From the IMG/VR virus record IMGVR_UViG_3300030107_007488, positions 1 through 30,918 of that record: a stretch of DNA of 30,918 nt; one strand, written 5' to 3'. Under the pieces are notes generated by a model that did not search any database, was not told where the DNA came from, and was given only the letters and a program-made list of their open reading frames with translations. Both the position numbers and the translations under genes were made by a program. Below, in pieces: positions 8,026-16,976 of this stretch (its first letter is position 1; every line of letters begins with the position of its first letter). The stretch comes from a virus.

Positions 8026-9039
8026 ATGGGTATCATTTCATTAAATGAAAAGAGAACCAGCAGTGCAAAGTTTATTACAACAGGAAAGGAGGTTTCTTAT
8101 CACGTAAGTGACCAGTTTGCTGAGCCTCCTGCTTTTGGTGGTATTACAACTGATTTAGAAGTTCATTATGACTTTAGTAGATCCGATTGTTGGAATAGAG
8201 GTCAAAGTGCTAATGCTGCTGATTATACAATTCATAATTTAGCTAAAGACTATGCAGATGCTCTTTTTAGAGATAGATCAACTGGCTCATGGGAAACCAA
8301 GTCATCATCTTCAGTTTGGAGTTATAATTCTTCGGAAGCAGGAGGATGTTTACAGACTGTACCTTCTAATATGAGTGATGATGATTCAGATGTTGCCATA
8401 CTGATACCAGGTGCTTATACAAGCACAACTGATACTAACGTTGCTCATGATTTACCTACTGTAAGTTCCACGTCGTCCCAAAATCTCTTTAATGGTGTTG
8501 GGACTGGTGCTTTTACTGTTGAATTTTGGGTACAAATATATGTAGATCATAGTAATGCCGGTGCGTTAGTATTGAGCTATATGCCAAATGTTCGAGTAGG
8601 TGGCAGCAGTACTGAACTTAAAGGTAATTGGTTTACTTATTATGACGAAGGTTGGTCTAGTGCAAGTAATAGAGGAGATATAAGATGGATAAAACATTCA
8701 GAGGCCAATAATTGGCATCAATCGTGGGGCTTTGTAGAATCGCCACTCCCTGGTGCGCCGACAAGTGGTGCTGGCTGGTCTGATTGGCTTCATATTGTAT
8801 TTTCTAGGGGTTCTGGTTCGTCTAATAATGTAAAATTATATTGTAATAATAGTCTCGAAGAGACATACTCCGATACTAATGATTGGGATTACTCCCAATA
8901 TGGAAGAATTATAGCTGTATTTGCGAGTACCACCCCTCCTGCTAGGATGGGAATATGGAGGTTTTATAAAGGAAAGGCATTAACATCAACAGAAGTAACA
9001 ACAAACTGGAATGATCAAAAAGCACGTTTTGGTCATTAA
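8026..9039 (+). CDS. LamG/concanavalin A-like lectin-domain virion protein
   Basis: 337 residues. A short N-terminal anchor (GIISLNEKRTSSAKFITT) is followed by DLEVHYDFSRSDCWNR and an interspersed Ser/Asp-rich part. From about 155 to 335 the sequence follows the LamG (Laminin_G_3-like) fold: FNGVGTGAFTVEFWVQIY, WLHIVFSRGSGSSNNVKLYC, and the typical end MGIWRFYKGKALTSTEV with NWN. Such domains in phage tails bind glycans. Placed among fibre genes, it is a likely receptor- or carbohydrate-binding virion protein. Binding specificity cannot be read from sequence. Confidence 0.8.
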   Translation: MGIISLNEKRTSSAKFITTGKEVSYHVSDQFAEPPAFGGITTDLEVHYDFSRSDCWNRGQSANAADYTIHNLAKDYADALFRDRSTGSWETKSSSSVWSYNSSEAGGCLQTVPSNMSDDDSDVAILIPGAYTSTTDTNVAHDLPTVSSTSSQNLFNGVGTGAFTVEFWVQIYVDHSNAGALVLSYMPNVRVGGSSTELKGNWFTYYDEGWSSASNRGDIRWIKHSEANNWHQSWGFVESPLPGAPTSGAGWSDWLHIVFSRGSGSSNNVKLYCNNSLEETYSDTNDWDYSQYGRIIAVFASTTPPARMGIWRFYKGKALTSTEVTTNWNDQKARFGH

Positions 9040-9040
9040 G

Positions 9041-9298
9041 ATGCAAAAACTATTTAATATTTTATCTGTAATATCACTATTATTGACTTCCAGTGTCATT
9101 GGTGGTGGTGTTTATTCTTATTTCTGGCTGAAAAATACAGATAATCAAAATATAATAAAAGAACAATTAATGAAAGAAATTAAGAAAGGTAAAAACGTTC
9201 CAGTAATGCCAATTACTCATAATAAATCTTTTCCTAATTGTCGATGTATTGAGGAGGAGAAACAAGTTTTTGGCGAATCCTTTAAACAAGTATTCTAA
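9041..9298 (+). CDS. Small membrane protein, paralogue of the one at 16977
   Basis: 85 residues from ATG 9041, directly after the previous stop; a start at 9011 would overlap the lectin gene and is not needed. Residues 3-30 form one membrane helix (LFNILSVISLLLTSSVIGGG), followed by a Lys/Asn-rich tail with a CRC pair. It aligns with the protein at 16977: both have (Q)K(L/I)(F/I)N(I/L)LS(V/I), a hydrophobic stretch with TS/S-V-(I/V)G, and a polar IIKE/IIDS segment then KE-(I/K). Role unknown; a single-spanning protein made with the fibre genes. Confidence 0.75.
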   Translation: MQKLFNILSVISLLLTSSVIGGGVYSYFWLKNTDNQNIIKEQLMKEIKKGKNVPVMPITHNKSFPNCRCIEEEKQVFGESFKQVF

Positions 9299-9332
9299 GA
9301 AAATCTAACTTACATTCTTAAAAATCATCATT

Positions 9333-9590
9333 ATGTATTATTTAGTTATAGGAAAAGAAGACAGCGCACCACTTAATAATACTTTTAAGTATTTCTTTGA
9401 AGGTAGTTTTACATCTGATGAATTAGAAAGTAAGGCGATACAAGCTTATAAAACAGAAAATGAATTAATTGAAGTAGTAGACCCAGACGACGAAGGATCT
9501 ATTAGTTTAATAAACAATGATGCAACAATGACTTTTGATTTAAGTGTTTGGTATGTCTTTAAGTCAGATCAACCTATAACACAAATTTAA
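9333..9590 (+). CDS. Hypothetical small protein
   Basis: 85 residues, acidic (pI low by inspection: EVVDPDDEGS), with YYLVIGKEDSAPLNNTFKYF at the start and an aromatic C-terminal strand (FDLSVWYVFKSD). It reads as a small alpha/beta fold. No membrane helix and no known motif. It occupies the position that the Zn-ribbon gene has in the second cassette (17239), but the sequences are not alike. Confidence 0.65.
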   Translation: MYYLVIGKEDSAPLNNTFKYFFEGSFTSDELESKAIQAYKTENELIEVVDPDDEGSISLINNDATMTFDLSVWYVFKSDQPITQI

Positions 9591-9599
9591 GAATAATGA

Positions 9600-9731
9600 A
9601 TGAGTGAAATACCAAGTATAGGAGTGGAGCCTATTCTTATTTATTCAGTTGAAGTACCTGTTGTTAATGTTCCAAACGTACCAATTAGTACTCCGATAGG
9701 TTTCCCAATTATTAAAATACACTTAGGTTAA
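9600..9731 (+). pseudogene. Truncated paralogue of the Pro-rich protein at 17436 (43 codons)
   Basis: ATG 9600 to TAA 9731. It encodes MSEIPSIGVEPILIY, then VPVVNVPNVPISTPIGFPII. This aligns with the start of the 251-residue protein at 17436: MSEI-(S/PS)-I-x-V, Ile/Val/Pro-rich linker, then (S/T)-x-(S/P)-IG-(L/F)-P-(V/I)-I. The rest of that protein (Cys-rich middle and C-terminal membrane part) is absent. The frame is intact up to the stop, so a short product is possible, but a decayed copy is the simpler reading given the next remnant. Confidence 0.6.
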
Positions 9732-9795
9732 CGCAGATAATAGTGGATTTAGAATCAGAGATAATCCAGATGGTATTAAACGATTAGGACAGTAG
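9727..9795 (+). pseudogene. Orphan C-terminal remnant ending IKRLGQ
   Basis: A 22-codon open stretch with no start codon, reading NSGFRIRDNPDGIKRLGQ and ending at TAG 9793-9795, immediately before the next ATG at 9797. It reads like the C-terminal end of a virion protein. With the truncated gene just upstream it suggests an internal deletion that removed the middle of one or two genes. Short length limits certainty. Confidence 0.35.
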
Positions 9796-9796
9796 T

Positions 9797-10201
9797 ATGG
9801 CAACCCAAGTTCAATTCCGAAGAGGCTCAACTAACGATACTGCCAGCTTCACAGGTGCTAACGGTGAAGTTACAGTTGATATTGATAAAAAAGTCTGCGT
9901 GGTTCACGATGCTTCGACTGCAGGGGGTGTCGCATTACTTAGAGAAGATGGTTCAAACTCATCTTTTCTACCAGGTTCTCTTGCAGATTGCGCTTTAAAA
10001 TTCCAAGGAGATCCAAATACTGGATTAATTTCTCCGTCAGCCGACCAGATTGGACTTGTGACAGGAGGTGTTGCTAGGCTTACAATAGATGGAGGTGGAT
10101 CTGTTTCTATTCCCGGTAACGTTTCTATAACAGGAGACGTGACGGTTTCAGGCAAGTTCACTTCTGATGACAACCTCGCTCTCATTGTTGCCTTAGGCTG
10201 A
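9797..10201 (+). CDS. Fibre-type protein with Mtd-like N-terminus
   Basis: 134 residues. ATQVQFRRGSTNDTASFTG and GEVTVDIDKKVCVVHD are the anchoring module seen in neighbours. It is followed by FQGDPNTGLISPSADQIGL and RLTIDGGGSVSIPGNVSITG, the standard T4-like fibre element in which a D-N/D-T-G-(L/F) segment leads into a beta shaft (the same phrase, DQDTGFFL, occurs in the giant fibre). Likely a short fibre subunit or fibre linker. It ends two bases before the next gene. Confidence 0.75.
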   Translation: MATQVQFRRGSTNDTASFTGANGEVTVDIDKKVCVVHDASTAGGVALLREDGSNSSFLPGSLADCALKFQGDPNTGLISPSADQIGLVTGGVARLTIDGGGSVSIPGNVSITGDVTVSGKFTSDDNLALIVALG

Positions 10202-10202
10202 T

Positions 10203-10544
10203 ATGGCTAATACCTTTAAACAAGCAACTAAATCGAATTTAGTTACAACAGCGATTAGTAGTACAGATACAAATATCTTAACTGTTGGATCTAGCGCAAC
10301 TTGTATTCTTCTGAGTTCTCTAGTTGCGAATAAAACAAGTACTAATGTCAACATTGACCTTTACATTGTTACCAATACTGGTGATGATACTTACCTATTG
10401 AAAAATGTGCCAGTTCCTGCAGGTTCTTCCCTAGAGTTAGTTAGTGGAAGTAAGATTATTCTGGAGTCAAGTGATATATTACGCTCAAGAGCTGATGCAG
10501 CCTCAGCTGCAGATATCACCGTTAGTTACCTTGAGCAGACTTAA
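10203..10544 (+). CDS. Small virion-associated beta protein
   Basis: 113 residues: ANTFKQATKSNLVTTAISST, then a Thr/Val/Leu-rich beta-sandwich (TSTNVNIDLYIVTNTGDDTY) ending IILESSDILRSRADAASAAD. The last phrase (DxLRxxA...A) is common in small cyanophage structural proteins beside fibre genes. No signal peptide. Possibly related in fold to the 120-residue protein at 7661. Confidence 0.7.
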   Translation: MANTFKQATKSNLVTTAISSTDTNILTVGSSATCILLSSLVANKTSTNVNIDLYIVTNTGDDTYLLKNVPVPAGSSLELVSGSKIILESSDILRSRADAASAADITVSYLEQT

Positions 10545-10592
10545 ATAGAGTCAAAATACAATAGAAGAAGATAAAAAATTACTAAATAACAA

Positions 10593-13500
10593 ATGTATAT
10601 CGGGAATGACTTGCAGGTAGCTTATCCAAGCTACCTGATTATTGATGATATAAGTTCTGGGTTTAATGGGAGCACAACTTCTTTTGCCTTACAAGTTAAT
10701 GGCGCAGTACCAGTACCATTCCCGATCAATGCTCAACAGTTAATGCTTTCGGTTAATGGTACTATCCAAGAGCCAGATCCTACGGGTTCTGCAGGGTTTA
10801 AACTGCTAGGTCAAAATATTGTATTCAGTTCGGCACCTGCTAACGGTCATGCTTTCTTTGGTGTTATTTTAGCCGGTTCTGATTACGTTACTGCTGGTAC
10901 TGAATTCCCTGATGGAACCGCCCCATTCCCCTCATTTACTTTCCAAAGTGATCAAGACACAGGGTTCTTCCTAATTGGTGCTGGGGATGTAGGCTACACT
11001 TCTAGCGGTACTCAGATACTAAATTACAACAGCACTGGATTAAATCTAGGAGATAATAAGAAAGTACTCTTAGGTACTGGTAGTGATTTTGAGTTATATT
11101 TTGATGGTACTAAAGCAATATTAGATTCTAATTCTGCATCGCTATTTTTAGACACTGGAAAGGTTGGTATCGGTGTAGTTCCATCTGCAAGTGAAGGAGC
11201 TGAGCTTTCTATAAAAAATAGTGATGGGCAAACTAATATTGCATTAATACCAAATGCAGATAGTGAGAGCTCTCAAATTAGCTTTTATAATGCAGCTAAT
11301 AACTCTTCACAAGGTTACATAAAATACGACAATAATGATAATTCTCTCCAATTTAGAGTTAATTTACAAGAACGCTTTCGCATACTCTCGACAGGAGCAG
11401 TTGGCATAGGTACAACTACTCCCACTGCTTCGTTACACGTTAAAGGCACAGGAACAGATATTTTAACAATCGAATCTACTACTACTGGTGCTGCAGGAGC
11501 TAATTTAAAGCTGCATCATAGCCCTGGTGCAGGAAATATGGCTGACAATGATGTTGTCAGCTTACTTCAGTTTTCTGGTGTAGATGATAGTAATAACGCT
11601 GTTACATACGCCTCAATTAGGACAATTGCAACTGATGTTTCTAATAATGCTGAAAAGGGTGATTTAACGTTCTTTACTCGTCGTAGTTCTTCTTTCTTAG
11701 AGAGGTTGCGTATCACATCAGATGGAAGACTTATAGCTGGTGCTAGTACTGCTGATTCTTCTGCGTTGCTTAGTATTTCTAATGATACTACTGAAGTTTT
11801 AGCAAACGATGAGCCACTTTATAACAATGCTAGTCCAGCGTTTTTAACTATATATAATAGTAATAATACTGGAACTGGAGAGGAAGCAGGCATAAATATT
11901 ATTCCTGCTGGAAGTGCTAGTGGTGCAATATCGATTTATGGAAAGAAAACTGGGAGTAATTCTGGTGATTTAATATTTAGATTTAGAAGTGGTGCTTCAA
12001 CAAGTGCAGAGAGGTTACGCATTACATCAGATGGTATACTGCGGGGTGGTTCTGATGCTCAGAATAATACAACTTTTGGAACGAATGCGGGTGATAGTTT
12101 TAGCGGAACAGATGCACAAGGTAATACTTTAATTGGTAAAGATTCAGGAACAGCACTAACTAGTGGAGATTATAATACTGCACTTGGAAGAAATACTTTA
12201 GCTGCTTGTACGACTTCAAGTTATAACACAGCTGTTGGTAATAGTGCTTTAGCTGTAACAACAGGTGCTGAGAATACTGCTGTTGGTGATAGTGCTTTAT
12301 TTACTAATTCAAGTGGCGGAGAAAATATTGCTATTGGCCGGTTTGCATTATATTCAAGTACTACTTCATCAAATAATACTGCTTTAGGAACTAACTCCCT
12401 GTATTCCAACACAACAGGGGCGAATAACGTTGCTATTGGTAGGCGTTCACTTTATACGTCTACAACTGCATCTAATAATGTTGCTGTTGGTTATCAGGCA
12501 TTGTATGCAAACACAACAGGAACACGGAACACAGCAGTTGGTTCTTTAACTTTAGATGCAAATACAGAAGGAAATGATAACACTGCAGTTGGTCAATATG
12601 CCATATCTGAAAATACTACTGGTTCCCAAAACACTGCTTTAGGAACTAACTCATTAGATGCAAATACAACTGCGGATAATAATACGGCTATTGGTTATAA
12701 TTCATTATCAGCAAATACAACAGGAGTTAGTAACACGGCGGTTGGTTCTCAAGCTTTAAATGCAAGTACAACTGCTAGTAATAATACAGCTATAGGAGCT
12801 AATACTTTATTATCAAATACAACGGGAGCATACAATATTGCTGTTGGAACATATGCTTTAGATGCTAATACTACTGGATCTGAAAATACTGGCATAGGTT
12901 ACGGGGCGTTGTCTACAAATACAACTGCTAACAATAATGTTGCTGTAGGGTCTAATTCTCTAAATGCAAATGACACGGGAGCTAATAATGTCGCTGTTGG
13001 TAATGACTCGTTAAAATTCAGTACTACTGGAGATAATAATGTTGCAATAGGATATCAGTCATTAACTTCAAATACTACTGCGGATTCTAACACTGGAATT
13101 GGACACCAAGCACTGAAATCAGTTACGACAGGTACAGGTAATGTCGCTGTTGGTACATATACATCTGATGCTTTAACAAGTAATAGTTATACAACAGCAG
13201 TGGGTTTTAATGCATTAACTGCTAATACAGCTAATAATAATTGTGCTATTGGTTCTTATTCATTAACTACTAATACGAGTGGTGACTACAATACTGCTTT
13301 AGGTTATTCAGCTTTAGAAAAAAACACTACAGCATCAAATAATACTGCTGCTGGTTATAAAGCATTAGAAGAAAATACAACAGGTGCTGATAACACTGCT
13401 GTAGGATTTGAATGTTTAACTGCGAATACGACAGGAATTAATAATGTCGCTGTTGGTAGTCTTTCTTTAGATGCAAATACAACTGGTAATCACAATACTG

Positions 13501-15902
13501 CTATAGGTAAATCTTCATTAAGTGCCAATACAGAAGGTATTGAAAATACAGCTCTTGGATCACAGGCTTTAGCTGCAAATACAACTGCGAATAATAATAC
13601 GGCTGTTGGTCGAGATGCTTTATACACTAATACAACAGGAGCTAAAAATACAGCGCTTGGCTCTCATTCTTTAAATTTAAATACAACTGCTAGTAATAAC
13701 ACTGCAGTTGGATATTATTCATTACGAGCGAATACTACTGGATCTGAAAATGTTGCCGTTGGTTATTATGCATTAAGTGCGAATACAGAGGGAGGCAATA
13801 ATTGCGCTTTTGGTAGAGCTGCTTTAGGTTCAAACACTACTACTCATAATAATTGTGCTTTTGGCGATTATACTTTACAGGCAGCTACATCATCCAGTAA
13901 TACAGCATTAGGTCATAGAGCTCAATATACAACAACAACAGGAGAACAAAACATAGCTGTAGGAATCAATACTCTGTATGCCAATACAACTGGATCACAA
14001 AATGTTGCAGTAGGAGCATATGCATTAGATAGTAATACAACAGCTTCATTTAACACTGCAATTGGAGCTGGTGCTTTAAGTGGTGATAATACAGGAAATA
14101 ACAATACTGCTATTGGTCATAATGCATTAATAACTAATACAAGCGGATCGGAAAATACTGCGGTTGGGAGGCTAAGTTTATATTCCTGTACCGCAGGAAA
14201 TAATAATATTGCAATGGGTTATTCAGCTCTTTGGGGTGTTACGGAAGGTACTTACAACGTAGCGATAGGTAATTATGCATTAGATGCTAACACCACAGCA
14301 TCTTATAACGTTGCTATTGGATCAAATGCGTTAGGTGCAAGTACAACTGCAGCAGAAAATACTGCTATCGGATATAATGCGATGACTGGGACAACCACAG
14401 GCGGATATAACGTAGCTGTAGGTGGATCTGCATTAGATGCAAATACTACTGGCGAACATAATGTAGCTATAGGTTCTTCTTGTTTAGGAGCTACTTCTAC
14501 TGCCAGCAGTAATACTGCTGTTGGTAGACAATCAATGCAACTTACTACTACAGGTACTCAAAATGTTGCTGTTGGTCGATTAACTTTACAAGCAAATACT
14601 ACGGCAAGCAATAGCGTGGCAATCGGATATGAAGCTTTAAAAGCTATTACTGAAATTGGTGGACAAACTGCTGTAGGTCATAGCGCATTAAAAGCTAATA
14701 CAACAGGACAAAATGGTGTTGCAGTTGGACAAGATGCTTTATTATCAAATACAACAGGAAGTTATAACGTAGCTATTGGTCATTCTTCATTAGATGCAAA
14801 TACAGAGGGAGGGAGTAATACTGCTTTAGGAACGTCTACTTTAGGAACAAACACAACTGGAAGTAGTAATACAGCAATAGGTCAAGGAACTTTATTTGCA
14901 AATACGACTGCTAGTAATAATACTGGCGTAGGCTATTTTGCCTTAAATGCAAATACAACTGGTCAAGAGACTACAGCTGTAGGAGCACGGGCATTAGAAG
15001 CTAATACTGTAGATTACAGTACTGCTGTTGGGTATGCAGCCCTGTTTTCTAATACATCAGGTGCGAGTAATTCTGCTTTTGGAAGAACAGCTTTATATAC
15101 GAATGCAACAGGAACCGATAATAATGCCTTTGGTAAAAATGCGTTGTATGCGAATACTGCTAATGACAATAATGCTTTTGGAGTAGCTGTTTTAGCAGCA
15201 AATACCACTGGTACTCAAAATACAGCAATGGGTCACGTTGCGTTAGATGCTAATACAACTGGTAGTTATAATACTGCTATTGGTGCCAATAGTCTCACAG
15301 CTAATATAACAGATAGTGATAATACTGCAGTCGGGCATGATTCATTAAGAGTATGTAATGGAGGAGCCCAAAATACTAGTGTTGGGTCTGCTTCTGGAGA
15401 GGCTTTATCTACAGGAGACAATAATAGTTTCTTTGGAGATTCAGCTGGAGATACCGTAACTACAGGGGATAATAATATTTGTCTTGGATATAATTCTCAA
15501 CCAACTGGAGCAACCGAAGATAATGAAATTACATTAGGTAATTCATCTAACGATGTTTTACGTTGTCAGGTTACCTCTATTACTTCATTATCTGACGAAA
15601 GAGATAAAACAGATATTGTAGATTTACCTATCGGAATAGATTTTCTAAATACTCTCCGCCCAGTTAAATTTACTTGGAAGACTAGAGAAGGAGTTCCTAG
15701 TAAAGATGGGACTCAAAAAGCTGGCTTTATTGCACAAGATTTACAAAAAGCTCAGAATGATGCAGGTGTCTCTGAGTACATGCGTTTAGTATTAGACACT
15801 AATCCTGATAAATTAGAGGCAAGTCCTGGGCATTTGATTCCTGTCCTTGTTCAAGCAATTAAAGAGTTATCAGCAAAAGTCACTGCCCTCGAAACTGCGT
15901 AA
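10593..15902 (+). CDS. Giant tail fibre: virion anchor, ~67 YadA-head-like repeats, C-terminal S74 autoprocessing chaperone
   Basis: 1769 residues, the largest gene. The N-terminal ~115 residues (DDISSGFNGSTTSFALQVNG) match the head of the protein at 16223 and are probably the virion-binding module. Residues 115-510 alternate fibre modules (FQSDQDTGFFLIGAGDVGY; LRITSDGRL and LRITSDGIL, two copies). Residues 511-1644 are about 67 units of 17 residues, consensus NTAIGxxALxANTTGSx, like trimeric YadA-head beta-rolls. The C-terminus carries a peptidase S74/EndoN-type intramolecular chaperone: Ser1667 and Lys1672 in SDERDK form the expected dyad, then KAGFIAQDLQKA and a coiled coil. Known chemistry: trimerisation, then self-cleavage before the Ser. 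Role: long host-recognition fibre. Confidence 0.92.
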   Translation: MYIGNDLQVAYPSYLIIDDISSGFNGSTTSFALQVNGAVPVPFPINAQQLMLSVNGTIQEPDPTGSAGFKLLGQNIVFSSAPANGHAFFGVILAGSDYVTAGTEFPDGTAPFPSFTFQSDQDTGFFLIGAGDVGYTSSGTQILNYNSTGLNLGDNKKVLLGTGSDFELYFDGTKAILDSNSASLFLDTGKVGIGVVPSASEGAELSIKNSDGQTNIALIPNADSESSQISFYNAANNSSQGYIKYDNNDNSLQFRVNLQERFRILSTGAVGIGTTTPTASLHVKGTGTDILTIESTTTGAAGANLKLHHSPGAGNMADNDVVSLLQFSGVDDSNNAVTYASIRTIATDVSNNAEKGDLTFFTRRSSSFLERLRITSDGRLIAGASTADSSALLSISNDTTEVLANDEPLYNNASPAFLTIYNSNNTGTGEEAGINIIPAGSASGAISIYGKKTGSNSGDLIFRFRSGASTSAERLRITSDGILRGGSDAQNNTTFGTNAGDSFSGTDAQGNTLIGKDSGTALTSGDYNTALGRNTLAACTTSSYNTAVGNSALAVTTGAENTAVGDSALFTNSSGGENIAIGRFALYSSTTSSNNTALGTNSLYSNTTGANNVAIGRRSLYTSTTASNNVAVGYQALYANTTGTRNTAVGSLTLDANTEGNDNTAVGQYAISENTTGSQNTALGTNSLDANTTADNNTAIGYNSLSANTTGVSNTAVGSQALNASTTASNNTAIGANTLLSNTTGAYNIAVGTYALDANTTGSENTGIGYGALSTNTTANNNVAVGSNSLNANDTGANNVAVGNDSLKFSTTGDNNVAIGYQSLTSNTTADSNTGIGHQALKSVTTGTGNVAVGTYTSDALTSNSYTTAVGFNALTANTANNNCAIGSYSLTTNTSGDYNTALGYSALEKNTTASNNTAAGYKALEENTTGADNTAVGFECLTANTTGINNVAVGSLSLDANTTGNHNTAIGKSSLSANTEGIENTALGSQALAANTTANNNTAVGRDALYTNTTGAKNTALGSHSLNLNTTASNNTAVGYYSLRANTTGSENVAVGYYALSANTEGGNNCAFGRAALGSNTTTHNNCAFGDYTLQAATSSSNTALGHRAQYTTTTGEQNIAVGINTLYANTTGSQNVAVGAYALDSNTTASFNTAIGAGALSGDNTGNNNTAIGHNALITNTSGSENTAVGRLSLYSCTAGNNNIAMGYSALWGVTEGTYNVAIGNYALDANTTASYNVAIGSNALGASTTAAENTAIGYNAMTGTTTGGYNVAVGGSALDANTTGEHNVAIGSSCLGATSTASSNTAVGRQSMQLTTTGTQNVAVGRLTLQANTTASNSVAIGYEALKAITEIGGQTAVGHSALKANTTGQNGVAVGQDALLSNTTGSYNVAIGHSSLDANTEGGSNTALGTSTLGTNTTGSSNTAIGQGTLFANTTASNNTGVGYFALNANTTGQETTAVGARALEANTVDYSTAVGYAALFSNTSGASNSAFGRTALYTNATGTDNNAFGKNALYANTANDNNAFGVAVLAANTTGTQNTAMGHVALDANTTGSYNTAIGANSLTANITDSDNTAVGHDSLRVCNGGAQNTSVGSASGEALSTGDNNSFFGDSAGDTVTTGDNNICLGYNSQPTGATEDNEITLGNSSNDVLRCQVTSITSLSDERDKTDIVDLPIGIDFLNTLRPVKFTWKTREGVPSKDGTQKAGFIAQDLQKAQNDAGVSEYMRLVLDTNPDKLEASPGHLIPVLVQAIKELSAKVTALETA
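12123..15524 (+). repeat. About 67 tandem 51-bp units (17-residue NTAxG repeats)
   Basis: In-frame array, residues 511-1644 of the giant fibre. Most units are exactly 17 codons; several are 16. Neighbouring units often alternate between an ANTTG ending and an NTTAS ending, giving a 34-residue higher-order period over parts of the array. Units differ at the DNA level. Confidence 0.92.
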
Positions 15903-15949
15903 AAAATAGATTACTGCTAAAATCTATATATATAATAACGGTTTTTGAC

Positions 15950-16198
15950 ATGGAAGAAAGAACTGCTGATGAAGTGGCAGCAATTTATGCCGCCGCTGGG
16001 AATAGCGTTACTCTTATAAATAGTGTTGCTGGGCAGTCAACAATCACAGATGAAGATAAGGCTACTCTTAAGAGAAACGTTGATCATCTTGAAATTATTA
16101 AAGCTTATAAGAAATTAGACGGTACAACATCTATTTGGGGCGGTGAGAATTTTACAGATATTGACTCTGCTGTCACTCTTGGTAAATCTAAATATTAA
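15950..16198 (+). CDS. Small protein co-encoded with fibres, possible fibre chaperone/assembly helper
   Basis: 82 residues, largely helical and acidic at the start (EERTADEVAAIYAAAGNSVT), with RNVDHLEIIKAYKKLDGTT in the middle and a short C-terminal WGGENFTDIDSAV. No membrane helix. Small proteins of this size right after a giant fibre gene are often fibre-assembly factors, but this is inferred only from place. The ATG at 15950 follows an AT-rich gap holding a TATATATAATAA stretch. Confidence 0.7.
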   Translation: MEERTADEVAAIYAAAGNSVTLINSVAGQSTITDEDKATLKRNVDHLEIIKAYKKLDGTTSIWGGENFTDIDSAVTLGKSKY

Positions 16199-16222
16199 TT
16201 ACTTATCTATATAGGAGATTGA

Positions 16223-16942
16223 ATGGCTTACATTGGAAGACAACTTGTACGAGGTGAGAATCGACAACTTGATGATATCTCAGGTTCTTTTAATGGATCA
16301 ACTACTACTTTTAGTTTATTAGTTGCAGGAGCTTCTTCAGCACCTGGGAGTATAAATCAATTGTGGATATCACTTGGTGGAATCATGCAGAAACCAAGTA
16401 CTGATTTTACTGTTGCTAATAATCTGATAACTTTTACTACTGCTCCTGCCTCTGGTTTGAGTTTTTGGGGGATGATACAGGGAGATCAAGTTGATACTAA
16501 TACTCCAGCTGATGCCACTGTTTCTCCAAGCAAGATAGCTACTTCCGGTAATTTTACTTTCCCAGGGGCCGTTAATTCTAGTTTAGAGTTAGTAGCTGCT
16601 TCTGATTCTGCCACTGTTTTAACTGCAGCTCAATCGGTAAATGGTCTTGTAGTTATGACTCCTAGTGCTGCTCGTAATTTAACAACTGCTACTGCTGCTC
16701 AAATTGTTACTGAATTAGGATCTAATGTGCAGGTTGGTACTATCTTTTCAATTATTGTTAGAAATCAAGCTGCCTCTACACATGCAATTACTCTGGTAGG
16801 AGGTACAGGTGTAACTTTAGATGGAGATAATACTAATACTATTTCTGCAACTAAAACTAAGCAATTTCTTGGTCGGGTTACAAATAAGACGTCTTCTTCT
16901 GAGGCCATAACTATTTATAGTTTAGGCGAGAGTGTTCATTAA
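16223..16942 (+). CDS. Fibre-type protein sharing the giant fibre's N-terminal anchor
   Basis: 239 residues with a good Shine-Dalgarno (AGGAGA before ATGG). The first ~105 residues (DDISGSFNGSTTTFSLLVAG, then LWISLGGIMQKPS) are homologous by eye to the head of the giant fibre. The rest, from DATVSPSKIATSGNFTFPG, is a beta-rich domain (SIIVRNQAASTHAITLVGG, VTLDGDNTNTIS) of the kind that ends many cyanophage structural fibres. No repeats and no S74 domain. Likely a short fibre competing with or attached at the same kind of virion site as the giant fibre. Confidence 0.8.
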   Translation: MAYIGRQLVRGENRQLDDISGSFNGSTTTFSLLVAGASSAPGSINQLWISLGGIMQKPSTDFTVANNLITFTTAPASGLSFWGMIQGDQVDTNTPADATVSPSKIATSGNFTFPGAVNSSLELVAASDSATVLTAAQSVNGLVVMTPSAARNLTTATAAQIVTELGSNVQVGTIFSIIVRNQAASTHAITLVGGTGVTLDGDNTNTISATKTKQFLGRVTNKTSSSEAITIYSLGESVH

Positions 16943-16976
16943 AGTTAGACTTTAGTGGCGTATCCTTTATTAAGTA

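Noticed and set aside
9011-9040. Earlier start of the small membrane protein
   Set aside because: It would overlap the end of the LamG gene; ATG 9041 lies right after the stop.
4969-10201. Diversity-generating retroelement target because of Mtd-like N-termini
   Set aside because: No reverse transcriptase, Avd or template/variable repeat pair is visible in the window.
12221-15208. Several 60-64-residue minus-strand frames inside the giant fibre
   Set aside because: All are antisense to the 51-bp repeat array and are explained by it.
12123-15524. 51-bp repeats as a CRISPR array
   Set aside because: They are in-frame, variable coding repeats without spacers.
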